Shown here: in pieces, positions 45,801 to 53,890 of the stretch
Layout: each line of letters opens with the position of its first letter
Position numbering within the stretch: position 1 is the first letter of the stretch
From: G965261775 sp965261775
GTDB lineage: Bacteria > Pseudomonadota > Gammaproteobacteria > Eutrophobiales > Eutrophobiaceae
DNA: 64,000 bases
Direction of reading: 5' to 3'
Assembly: GCA_965261775.1 (NCBI GenBank)
Contig: OZ253477.1
Span: forward strand, 806,001-870,000
Translations under genes and position numbers: made by a program
The notes under the pieces: generated by a model
Told to the model about the DNA's origin: nothing
Seen by the model: only the letters and a program-made list of their open reading frames with translations
Database searches by the model: none

Positions 45801-46597
45801 CTGAGCCTTTGTTTCAAGCCAAGGACAGCAGCGGCGCCACACAGCCGATCACCACCCGACCGACCATTATCAGAAATCCTGCTGGCGGATTTAATATTAT
45901 CTTCGGCACCGGAAAATATCTGGAAACGTCTGATCAATCTGTATCCCCCTCGGAACAGATACAAACCTTATACAGTATCTGGGATGATGACATGGACAGC
46001 GCTTCTTCCCGGGTTACAGGCCTGACGGCATTGCAAGAACAAACAATAGAAGCAGAAGTAATACCAAAGGATAACGATGGAAATGTTGTCATGGCGCGCG
46101 GAGATGATGTCAGGGCGCGCATCGTATCACAAACGGCTATCAACTACGGCGCCGCCAACCCGAAAAAAGGATGGTATTTGAATCTGGACGTTGCTACTGC
46201 AAACGGCGAACGTGTTATTGCCGATCCGATAACGCGTTTTGGTCGTGCGATTTTCACGACATTCATACCGACAACAATCTGTGAAGCGGGCTCAGGAGTC
46301 TCCGTTCTGATGGAACTCGACGCCTTAAGCGGCGCACGTCTTGAAGATGCCGTTTTCGATTTGAACGGAGACGGCGTTATTGATAGCGGAGACCTGGTAA
46401 CCGACAGTAGCAACAATAAAGTCCCGCCTTCGGGTGTCTATATACCGGGGACACTGGGCTCGCCCAGTGTGATATCGTTGGCCGACCCCGGCACGGAAGC
46501 CAAGCAATTTTCCACTACTGGCGGTGAAGTGCAAACGTTGCTTGAAACTGGCGGACTTGGAAGAGTTGGACGACAATCCTGGCGCCAATTACAGTAA
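42813..46597 (+). pseudogene. pilY1: Type IV pilus tip adhesin/assembly factor PilY1, broken by three frameshifts
   Basis: Four consecutive frames encode one PilY1. The first has a signal peptide and a vWA-like FFMLDDSRSM; frame change 1 lies about 43055-43130. The second, up to 44161, holds RDIDLTPNNF and an EF-like DTDGDGRYDEEE. Frame change 2 (44156-44157, one extra C) leads to TFDGGPHADTYSNTLADVA. Frame change 3 (45134-45136, one T lost from CTTTGAC) leads to LFAYIPSTLLPRLKN. The last part contains the calcium site VDENNDRIADTVYAGDLLGNLYKF of the beta-propeller. Restoring single bases gives a ~1250-residue protein. PilY1 controls pilus extension and retraction and may act as an adhesin. 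Confidence 0.9.
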
Positions 46598-46618
46598 AAT
46601 CTCAAAGAGGGTAAATCC

Positions 46619-46918
46619 ATGACAGTCAAAAAAATTATACTTATATTATATTGCACATTATTAAGCTATCAGATCAGCGCAGAAACAGTAGTATATGACC
46701 ATACCGGTATAATTGACGCTGTTTCCCTTGGTGAAAATATCATCATTATGGATGATACCGCTTTCAGGATTGCATCTTATACGAAGCTACACAGAAACAA
46801 AAAAGAGTATCCGCATGTTTACAGTGTGCGAAATCTGGAGCCAGGCATGCCTGTTGAGTTCAATATCAATACGACCGGAAACCCCCCGGTGATTACCGAG
46901 CTACGGCCTGGCTCTTAA
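46619..46918 (+). CDS. pilY2: PilY2-like small exported protein
   Basis: A 99-residue protein with a signal peptide (IILILYCTLLSYQISAE). The mature part is small and beta-rich: VYDHTGIIDAVSLGENIIIMDD, then YSVRNLEPGMPVEFNIN, a pattern like the PilY2 protein that sits between pilY1 and pilE in Pseudomonas. The assignment rests mainly on that position and on the resemblance of the LEPGMPVEF block. Function is not well defined. Confidence 0.65.
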   Translation: MTVKKIILILYCTLLSYQISAETVVYDHTGIIDAVSLGENIIIMDDTAFRIASYTKLHRNKKEYPHVYSVRNLEPGMPVEFNINTTGNPPVITELRPGS

Positions 46919-46952
46919 CCCCTCAATTAGTACTCATTAGGAGAAGAGAAAA

Positions 46953-47405
46953 ATGACTCCGAGAAAAAATCGTTTTCCGGGATTTACCCTGATTGAATTG
47001 ATGATTGTTATCGTTATTGTCGGCATATTGGCCAGCATCGGGTATGCCACCTATACACAATACATAATACGGGCGCACCGTGCGGATGCGGTCGCTGATC
47101 TGTTGACCATTTCACAAGGCATGGAACGCTATTTCACCGAAGTCGGGAATTATATCGGCGCCACACTGCCTTTCAGGACCTCGCCTGAAAGTGGTTCGTC
47201 CGTGAGCTACAAAATAGCATTCAGCGCAGGGCCAACAACAACGGCATTCACAATAGCCGTCACTCCCCAGGGTAGCCAGTTGAAGGATACCGACTGTGGC
47301 GTATTAACATTGGACGAAGCTGGCAGAAGGTGTATCCAAGGTGGCACACAATGCTCCAACAGCGCGGACGCACCGCACCGCAGCGCCGTGGCCGAATGCT
47401 GGTAG
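46953..47405 (+). CDS. pilE: Type IV pilin PilE-like minor pilin
   Basis: A 150-residue pilin. FPGFTLIELMIVIVIVGILAS holds the prepilin peptidase site (G|F, Glu at +5), and ATYTQYIIRAHRADAVADLLTISQGMERYF is the standard following helix. C-terminal cysteines (DCGVL...RRC) form the expected disulfide loop. A ribosome binding site GGAGAA lies 10 bp upstream. It ends the pilus cluster and is intact. Confidence 0.92.
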   Translation: MTPRKNRFPGFTLIELMIVIVIVGILASIGYATYTQYIIRAHRADAVADLLTISQGMERYFTEVGNYIGATLPFRTSPESGSSVSYKIAFSAGPTTTAFTIAVTPQGSQLKDTDCGVLTLDEAGRRCIQGGTQCSNSADAPHRSAVAECW

Positions 47406-47424
47406 TGAGAGGAGAAATAGCAGG

Positions 47425-47451
47425 AGTGGTGTAATTACTGATTACACCACT
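47425..47451. terminator. Bidirectional hairpin between pilE and the DUF4124 gene
   Basis: A perfect 11-bp stem, AGTGGTGTAAT (47425-47435) with ATTACACCACT (47441-47451), around a 5-nt loop. It lies 20 bp past the pilE stop and includes the last codons of the convergent DUF4124 gene, so it can end transcription from both sides. A T/C-rich stretch follows on the plus strand, but no long T-run. Confidence 0.65.
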
Positions 47452-47899
47452 TCTCAACCTTTTCCCTGGCATCTTTTATGCGCCTTTGTCGCTCCTCTTC
47501 AGTCGCCCTGACAACATTGCCCTCTTCATCAACGGCGCGGATACGCCCTGTATTCAAATTATTTGTCAGCTTGGCGCGTGCCTTTTTACAGTTTGCCCTG
47601 GCAAGATCGATTCGTTCACGTTCTTTTTGTCCGGCCTCTTTTTCCTTGCGCCTGTTTTCCGCCAGTTCATCCAGCTTTTTCCGCTGTGCCTCCAGTGTTT
47701 CCCTAGCCGCCTTGCTATCCACTTTTTTCGGCGCCAGAGAACCCTTGATGACGTCCGACTCAATGCCTGCTGGCGGGGGCAATTGCGAATAATGCGTATC
47801 GTTGTTTTCATCAACCCATTTGTATATTTCGGCATTAACTGAAACGCCAAACATAAAAAGACCTGCCAAGGTTAAACCCGTATACGAAATTTTATTCAT
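47435..47899 (-). CDS. DUF4124 domain exported protein
   Basis: A 154-residue protein. It has a signal peptide (LAGLFMFGVSVNAE) and the DUF4124 motif EIYKWVDENNDTHYSQLPPPAG at about residues 24-45. Residues about 65-110 are charged and predicted coiled coil (KAARETLEAQRKKLDELAENRRKEKEAG). Two Cys (ANCKKAR and KWCNQ) near the C-terminus may pair. DUF4124 proteins are probably periplasmic and of unknown function. It is divergent from the exported glutaredoxin-like gene. Confidence 0.82.
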   Translation of the reverse strand: MNKISYTGLTLAGLFMFGVSVNAEIYKWVDENNDTHYSQLPPPAGIESDVIKGSLAPKKVDSKAARETLEAQRKKLDELAENRRKEKEAGQKERERIDLARANCKKARAKLTNNLNTGRIRAVDEEGNVVRATEEERQRRIKDAREKVEKWCNQ

Positions 47900-47933
47900 T
47901 ACTTTGAGACCCTTCTTATCTCCGTAAACATGT

Positions 47934-47939
47934 TATAAT
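47934..47939 (+). promoter_or_regulatory. Extended -10 promoter of the glutaredoxin-like gene
   Basis: TGT-TATAAT (47931-47939) is an extended -10 box. The -35 region at 17-bp spacing (CCTTCT) is poor, which extended -10 boxes tolerate. The implied leader before ATG 48030 is about 85 nt. Within it, from 47939, is a 19-codon reading frame with no known relative. Confidence 0.5.
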
Positions 47940-48029
47940 GAAACGACAAGAATACGAACTTAAAACGTTAATTCAAGCTATCAAACCAGATAAATAACCA
48001 AGATTGTCACAAAATGAACGAGGTTCAAC

Positions 48030-48494
48030 ATGATCGTCAACAAAATAGTCAAAATCCCTCTGTTGTGTTTTTGTTCCCTGTTTGCGATTGCTTCAGGGGC
48101 AGACGTTCAAATCGTTGAGTGTCAGAATGCAAGAGGCGAACGCAGTTTTCAAACGTCCTGTCCGCCGGGAAGTACCCCAATAGGGAAAAAAGAATTTAAA
48201 ACGAGTCTGGACAGTAAAAAAGCCGTTAATCCGGATATATATGCGACCCTGTATTCAATACCCGATTGTGAAGCATGTGATCAGATAAAGGAATTTTTGC
48301 AGATCCGAAATATCGCCGTCACTGAAAAAAACGTCAACGAAAGCATTGAGGTACAAAATGAACTTATCAGTCTGGCCGGATCATTGGATGTCCCCCTGAC
48401 CGTCATCGGAGAAGAGGTCATCAGTGGCTACAGCCGCAACAAGTTTTTACAAGTCCTTAAAGAACAAGGCCTTCAGGAAGATATCCAGTTGTAA
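48030..48494 (+). CDS. Exported glutaredoxin-domain protein with DUF4124-like N-terminus
   Basis: A 154-residue protein with a signal peptide (LLCFCSLFAIASGA). Residues about 24-57 read VQIVECQNARGERSFQTSCPPGSTPIGKKEF, a DUF4124-like segment. From about 70 a glutaredoxin fold follows: TLYSIPDCEACDQIKEFLQ with the redox motif CEAC, and VPLTVIGEEVISGYSR with the conserved cis-Pro. It is likely a periplasmic thiol-disulfide protein. It is divergent from another DUF4124 gene, which suggests a functional pair. Substrate unknown. Confidence 0.85.
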   Translation: MIVNKIVKIPLLCFCSLFAIASGADVQIVECQNARGERSFQTSCPPGSTPIGKKEFKTSLDSKKAVNPDIYATLYSIPDCEACDQIKEFLQIRNIAVTEKNVNESIEVQNELISLAGSLDVPLTVIGEEVISGYSRNKFLQVLKEQGLQEDIQL

Positions 48495-48612
48495 GAATAA
48501 TTAAATGGCCAGGGAAATTCGAAAGCAGTACGTTCTATTACCCTACCCCGTCTTTGTTTCCACACGCAAAACGGAGACGTAAACCAAATATAAAAACTCG
48601 CTCGCAAAAAAT

Positions 48613-49569
48613 CTACACGTTGCTCTGTTGCTCTCTGAGCAATTCCCTTGGCAGAGAGAAGACGACACTTTCGGTGATCCCCACCGCTTCCGTGACCGTT
48701 GACGCTCCCCACTCTTTCAGCTTCTCAATGACTTCTTCAACAAGTATTTCCGGGGCGGAAGCGCCAGCAGTTAAGCCAATATTTTCCTTACCTTCAAGCC
48801 ATACCCGTTTAACTTCCGACGCGCTATCAATCAGGTAGGCCGGCACATCGGCTTTCTGCGAGAGTTCCATCAAGCGGGTGGAATTGGAACTGTTAGGAGA
48901 GCCGACGACCAATATCAGATCACATTCGGACACCAGTTTTTTAACGGCATCCTGCCGGTTTTGCGTCGCGTAACAGATATCTTCCTTCTTCGGCCCGGCG
49001 ATCTCCGGAAAACGACAGCGCAGAGCGTCAATGATCCTGGCAGTATCATCCATTGACAGGGTTGTCTGCGTAACAAACGCCAGGAAATCCGGGTTCTTAA
49101 CCTGCAACCGAGTGACATCTCCGACCGATTCCACCAGATACATCCCGCCTTCGCCATTCTCGGGACGATACTGACCAATCGTCCCCTCAACTTCGGGGTG
49201 GCCTTCATGACCAATCAGGATACATTCGCGTCCCTCATCCTGATATTTTCCGACTTCCATATGCACCTTGGTCACTAATGGGCAAATGGCATCAAATACC
49301 CTCAGATTACGCCGCGCCGCTTCTTCGCGCACTGTCTTTGAAACACCATGCGCACTGAATATTACGGTGGAGTTATCCGGGATTTCATCCAGTTCCTCAA
49401 CAAAAACAGCACCTTTTTTACGCAAGGAATCAACAACATATTTATTGTGCACGACCTCATGGCGGACATACACCGGCGCCCCAAACAGGAGCAGGGCGCG
49501 TTCAACAATTTCAATGGCGCGATCAACACCGGCACAAAAACCGCGCGGATTGGCGAGTAATATTTGCAT
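48613..49569 (-). CDS. ispH: 4-hydroxy-3-methylbut-2-enyl diphosphate reductase IspH
   Basis: A 318-residue 4Fe-4S enzyme making IPP and DMAPP in the MEP pathway. Cys residues of the cluster lie in NPRGFCAGVDRAIEIVERAL (Cys 12) and AICPLVTKVH, and the third in the central half (SECDLILVVG). HGVSKTVREEAARR, GHEGHPEVEGTIGQ and VVGSPNSSNSTRL are substrate-binding blocks. It ends the murJ-ribF-ileS-lspA-ispH run; the fkpB gene often found between lspA and ispH is absent. Confidence 0.96.
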   Translation of the reverse strand: MQILLANPRGFCAGVDRAIEIVERALLLFGAPVYVRHEVVHNKYVVDSLRKKGAVFVEELDEIPDNSTVIFSAHGVSKTVREEAARRNLRVFDAICPLVTKVHMEVGKYQDEGRECILIGHEGHPEVEGTIGQYRPENGEGGMYLVESVGDVTRLQVKNPDFLAFVTQTTLSMDDTARIIDALRCRFPEIAGPKKEDICYATQNRQDAVKKLVSECDLILVVGSPNSSNSTRLMELSQKADVPAYLIDSASEVKRVWLEGKENIGLTAGASAPEILVEEVIEKLKEWGASTVTEAVGITESVVFSLPRELLREQQSNV

Positions 49570-49623
49570 AATAGGCTATCCTCTAAAAATTCAAGATTCT
49601 GTTTTCCACCGGAGTATAACAAA

Positions 49624-50115
49624 TCATTCCGACATCTCCCGCGACAGGAGTGCATCAGCTATCAATATCATGGCGCCGACGGTAATCGCGGAATCGGCAA
49701 TATTGAAAGTTGGCCAGGGATTAAACAGCTTCCACGGCAGAAAAGGCAGGGAAACGTCGATAAAGTCAATAACGTGGCCCGCACTAATGCGGTCCCACAG
49801 ATTGCCGACAGCACCACCGAGCACCAGCGACAATCCCAGCCCCGTCGGCAGACTGTGACGGTCATCGGACAGATTGTACAACCAGATCAGGATCGCCACA
49901 CAGATGACTAACGCAAATCCGCTCAGGAACCATCGCTGCCAACCGCTCTCCTGACCCAGAAAACTAAACGCGGCACCCGTATTATACACCAGGGTCAGGT
50001 TGAAACCGGGGAAAACGGGAACAGCCTGATACAGCAACAATAAACGGACGGCATAATACTTGGTAATTTGATCAAGTATGATGACGATGAGCGCTATCCC
50101 AAGCCATTTAACCAC
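49624..50115 (-). CDS. lspA: Lipoprotein signal peptidase II LspA
   Basis: A 163-residue inner-membrane aspartyl peptidase. I chose GTG 50115, which overlaps the ileS end by 8 bp and has a strong GGAGG nine bases upstream inside ileS, over longer readings within ileS. Four hydrophobic spans are visible. Catalytic blocks are NTGAAFSFL, GGAVGNLWDRI, VIDFIDVSLPF and FNIADSAI. LspA processes lipoprotein signal peptides. Confidence 0.95.
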   Translation of the reverse strand: MVKWLGIALIVIILDQITKYYAVRLLLLYQAVPVFPGFNLTLVYNTGAAFSFLGQESGWQRWFLSGFALVICVAILIWLYNLSDDRHSLPTGLGLSLVLGGAVGNLWDRISAGHVIDFIDVSLPFLPWKLFNPWPTFNIADSAITVGAMILIADALLSREMSE

Positions 50116-52909
50116 AAGAACCCACCTCCGAAGCGATATTCCTGATGCAGCGATCGCACAACCGAGGATGCGCTTCATGCGACCCCACATCCTGCCGGTG
50201 ATGCCAGCAACGAATGCACTTATCATGCCTGGATTTGGCGACTTTGATAAAAAGCCCCGTCATGCCCGTTTCAACAGCGTCATCGGGATATTCCTCCTCT
50301 GCGTGGACACGGGCATAGGAAGTGATCAGGACAAAACGCAACTCATCTCCCAGTTTGCCAAGCATCTCCGATAGTTCGCCGTTACAGTAGAGGTCTACCT
50401 CGGCATCCAGCGAAGAGCCGATTTCACCCTCCGCCCGAAGCTGCTCAAGCCGCCTGTTGACCATATCGCGGATCTGAATAATGGATGACCAGTATTGCTG
50501 CCGCGCTTCCGCACCAAGCGGTTCAACATCAGGAATATACCAATCTTCCAGAAAAACAGAGTCGCCGCGTTTTCCCGGCAGGAATTGCCATACCTCATCT
50601 GCGGTAAAACTCAGAACGGGAGCCAACCAGCGTACCAGCATCTCGGCAAGATAGTACATCGCCGTTTGCGCCGAACGACGCGGCAAACTGTTTTCAGGAA
50701 TGGTGTATTGTCTATCCTTGATAATGTCCAGATAGAAACCGCCCATTTCCACGATGCAAAACTGATGCAATACCTGATAGATAAAATGGAATTCAAAGTC
50801 ATTATACGCCTTGATAATTTTCTGTTGCAGAAAAAGAGCGTGTTCTATGGCCCACTTGTCAAGATCAAGCAATTCCGCATAGGGCACACAGTTTTCGACC
50901 GGATCAAAACCATCCAGATTTGACAGCAGATAACGCATGGTATTGCGAAAGCGCCGATAGGCGTCGGTCATCCGTTTCAGGATTTCATCCGACATGTTCA
51001 TCTCGGCACTGTAATCGGTTGCCGCAACCCACAACCTCAGAATATCGGCACCCAGCGACTTCATGACTTTTTGCGGCGCCACGACATTGCCCGCTGATTT
51101 TGACATCTTCATCCCCTCTGCATCAACGGTAAAACCGTGCGTCAGCACCTGACGACAGGGTTTGCCACCAGCATACAACGCGACCGACGTCAGCAATGAG
51201 GATTGAAACCAGCCCCGATGTTGATCAGAACCTTCCAGATATAAATCGGCTGGAAAACCCAGGCGCTCATCTGCTTTCAACACCGTATTGTGCGTTACAC
51301 CGGAATCAAACCAGACATCCAGAGTATCGCTTACTTTGCGGTAATGTGCCGCATCGGCGCCCAGCAATTCGACGGCGTCCAGATCGAACCAGGCGTCTAT
51401 GCCCTGCTCTTCTATCCGCTCCGCAACCTGCTCCATCAGGCTCGCCGTGTCGGGGTGTAGTTGTTGCGTCTTTCGATGTATAAAAACGGGGATGGGTACG
51501 CCCCAAGCACGCTGGCGTGAGATACACCAGTCGGGACGATTTTCAATCATGCCGTAGATGCGCTCCCTGCCCCATTCAGGCTTCCAGTCCATACCCTCAA
51601 TGGCATGCAGCGCCTGCTCACGAAGGCCATTATCGTCCATCACGATAAACCATTGTGGCGTCACACGGAAAATCACAGGGGTCTTGTGACGCCAGCAATG
51701 CGGATAGCTATGTCGAAAGGATTCCTGGTGCAGCAGGTTTCCGGTTTCTTCCAGTTTCGCCACGATTGGCGCATCGGCTTTGGAGACATGCAAACCGGCA
51801 AAAAGCGCCGTGTCCGGCAAAAAACAACCATCATCACCAACCGGATTGATGACCGGCAAATCATAATCCTGGCAAACTATAAAATCTTCCTGACCATGTG
51901 CCGGTGCCGTATGTACTGCCCCGGTCCCTGCATCCGATGTGACATGTTCGCCCAAAATCACCGGAACCTCGCGCCGATAAAAAGGATGCTGCAAGACTAC
52001 CCCCTCCAGCCTTTTGCCCTCGCAATGACCCAGGGTCTCATATTGCTTGATACCGGCGCGAGACAATACCTCCGCCGACAATGCCCCGGCCAATACCAGC
52101 ATTTCAGCGCCGACACGGATCAGAACGTAGTCCAGTTCGGCGTTGAGTGCGACGGCCTGATTGGCAGGCAGGGTCCAAGGGGTGGTGGTCCAGACAATTA
52201 CGGAAACCGTATCAATCTCCTGCTGAATATTGAAACGTTCCAGAAGTACACTGTTGTCGACGACGCGGAAGCGAACGTCTATCGCAGGGGACTGTCTGTC
52301 TTCATATTCAACCTCCGCCTCGGCCAGCGCCGAGCGGCAATCGGTACACCAATACACCGGCTTGACACCTTTATGTAAATGCCCGGCGGTGATAATCCCA
52401 CCCAAAGCACGGACGATATTGGCTTCAATCCTGAAATCCATTGTCAGATAGGGTTTATCCCAGTCTCCCAACACACCGAGACGCTTGAAATCGGCACGCT
52501 GTCTCTCCACTTGCCGCATGGCATATTCCCGACAGGTATTACGAAAGGTCTTCGCATCCACCTTGACACCGACTCGCCCGATTTTTTTCTCGACCATCAA
52601 TTCAATCGGTAATCCATGACAATCCCACCCCGGGACATAAGGCGCATCGCGCCCGTTCAGTCCCTGTGATTTGACAATGATGTCTTTCAGTATCTTGTTC
52701 ACGGCGTGACCAATATGAATATCGCCGTTGGCGTAAGGTGGTCCGTCATGCAGGATGAACTGCCGACAACCTTTTCTTTTTTCTCTTATCCGCTCATACA
52801 GATTCATCTGCTGCCATCTCTTCAGCATTTCCGGTTCGCGCTGCGCGAGATTCGCCCTCATCGGAAAGTCCGTCCTGGGCAGGTTCAGCGTGTTTTTGTA
52901 ATCATTCAT
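50108..52909 (-). CDS. ileS: Isoleucyl-tRNA synthetase
   Basis: A 933-residue class I aminoacyl-tRNA synthetase. PYANGDIHIGHAVNK holds the HIGH motif and MKMSKSAGNVV the KMSKS loop. The C-terminus CIRCWHH...LCDRCIRNI is the zinc-binding domain of the bacterial type. WDCHGLPIE and the central editing domain (GTGAVHTAPAHGQEDF) are present. It lies 21 bp after ribF and overlaps lspA. Confidence 0.97.
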   Translation of the reverse strand: MNDYKNTLNLPRTDFPMRANLAQREPEMLKRWQQMNLYERIREKRKGCRQFILHDGPPYANGDIHIGHAVNKILKDIIVKSQGLNGRDAPYVPGWDCHGLPIELMVEKKIGRVGVKVDAKTFRNTCREYAMRQVERQRADFKRLGVLGDWDKPYLTMDFRIEANIVRALGGIITAGHLHKGVKPVYWCTDCRSALAEAEVEYEDRQSPAIDVRFRVVDNSVLLERFNIQQEIDTVSVIVWTTTPWTLPANQAVALNAELDYVLIRVGAEMLVLAGALSAEVLSRAGIKQYETLGHCEGKRLEGVVLQHPFYRREVPVILGEHVTSDAGTGAVHTAPAHGQEDFIVCQDYDLPVINPVGDDGCFLPDTALFAGLHVSKADAPIVAKLEETGNLLHQESFRHSYPHCWRHKTPVIFRVTPQWFIVMDDNGLREQALHAIEGMDWKPEWGRERIYGMIENRPDWCISRQRAWGVPIPVFIHRKTQQLHPDTASLMEQVAERIEEQGIDAWFDLDAVELLGADAAHYRKVSDTLDVWFDSGVTHNTVLKADERLGFPADLYLEGSDQHRGWFQSSLLTSVALYAGGKPCRQVLTHGFTVDAEGMKMSKSAGNVVAPQKVMKSLGADILRLWVAATDYSAEMNMSDEILKRMTDAYRRFRNTMRYLLSNLDGFDPVENCVPYAELLDLDKWAIEHALFLQQKIIKAYNDFEFHFIYQVLHQFCIVEMGGFYLDIIKDRQYTIPENSLPRRSAQTAMYYLAEMLVRWLAPVLSFTADEVWQFLPGKRGDSVFLEDWYIPDVEPLGAEARQQYWSSIIQIRDMVNRRLEQLRAEGEIGSSLDAEVDLYCNGELSEMLGKLGDELRFVLITSYARVHAEEEYPDDAVETGMTGLFIKVAKSRHDKCIRCWHHRQDVGSHEAHPRLCDRCIRNIASEVGSCG

Positions 52910-52930
52910 TTTTCTTAATCGCTATCTTTT

Positions 52931-53863
52931 TTAAATATTTGCTTTCAAACTTTCTCTAGCACGACGAATATCCGCTTTTATCTGATCAATCAGTTGCTGC
53001 TCGGTATCAAAATGGCTGTCGTCTCTCAATTTTTCCAGTAGCTCCACTTGAATATATCTTCCATACAGATCCTCGTCAAAATCGAAGATATGCGCTTCCA
53101 GTACGGGGGGCCTGCCTTGGGAGACAGACTTCGACCCGATATAGGCTACCGCATCAAGCGGCGTATCATTAACGCCGATCACATGCGACGAAAAAACACC
53201 GCTCACCGGCGACACGTGACGATGCAAACCAACGTTTACCGTCGCAAACCCGAGACGCCGCCCGCGTTTATTGCCATGGATAACCCGACCACTGATCCGG
53301 TAGGGACGCCCCGACATTCTGCCAACGCTGCACATGTCACCGGCAGTCAGTGCCTGTCTGATCCGGGTACTGCTGACACGTTCATTATCGATATTGAACG
53401 GCACGGTCACGCAGACCTCAAATCCGTATCGCTTGCCAGCCTTGAGCAAATAGCGATAATCACCTTCACGATTTTTCGCAAAACGGAAATCATCGCCGAT
53501 AATCAGCTTGCGGGTATCCAGTCCCTCAAACAGAATATTCCTGACAAAATCCTCTGCCGATAAATCAGCCAGGGACTGATCAAACTTTAAACAAACCACA
53601 CAATCAATATCGTGTTTTTCAAATTGCCACAATTTCTCACGCAGACGCATCAATCTTGCTGGCGCCTTCTGCGAGTAAAAAAACTCGGCCGGTTGCGGTT
53701 CAAAAATTAATACTGTGGCAAGCAGTTCCGAATCCCGGACACAGTCCTTCAACTGCTTCAGAACGGATTGATGACCCAGATGAACGCCATCAAAATTGCC
53801 TATGGCGACGGCGCACGGTCTTTTTTTATATCTCAGATTATACAATCCACGAACAAAGTCCAT
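52931..53863 (-). CDS. ribF: Bifunctional riboflavin kinase/FAD synthetase RibF
   Basis: A 310-residue enzyme making FMN and FAD. The N-terminal FAD synthetase domain has AIGNFDGVHLGHQSVLKQL (about 19-37) and STRIRQAL, and the C-terminal riboflavin kinase domain starts around residue 184 with PYRISGRVIHGNKRGRRLGFATVN. The length matches the family. It follows murJ by 27 bp. Confidence 0.95.
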   Translation of the reverse strand: MDFVRGLYNLRYKKRPCAVAIGNFDGVHLGHQSVLKQLKDCVRDSELLATVLIFEPQPAEFFYSQKAPARLMRLREKLWQFEKHDIDCVVCLKFDQSLADLSAEDFVRNILFEGLDTRKLIIGDDFRFAKNREGDYRYLLKAGKRYGFEVCVTVPFNIDNERVSSTRIRQALTAGDMCSVGRMSGRPYRISGRVIHGNKRGRRLGFATVNVGLHRHVSPVSGVFSSHVIGVNDTPLDAVAYIGSKSVSQGRPPVLEAHIFDFDEDLYGRYIQVELLEKLRDDSHFDTEQQLIDQIKADIRRARESLKANI

Positions 53864-53890
53864 TATACCGAACGCCAGAATTATATGTGG

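Noticed and set aside
51605..52378. 257-codon open frame on the plus strand
   Set aside because: Antisense to ileS, which is certain.
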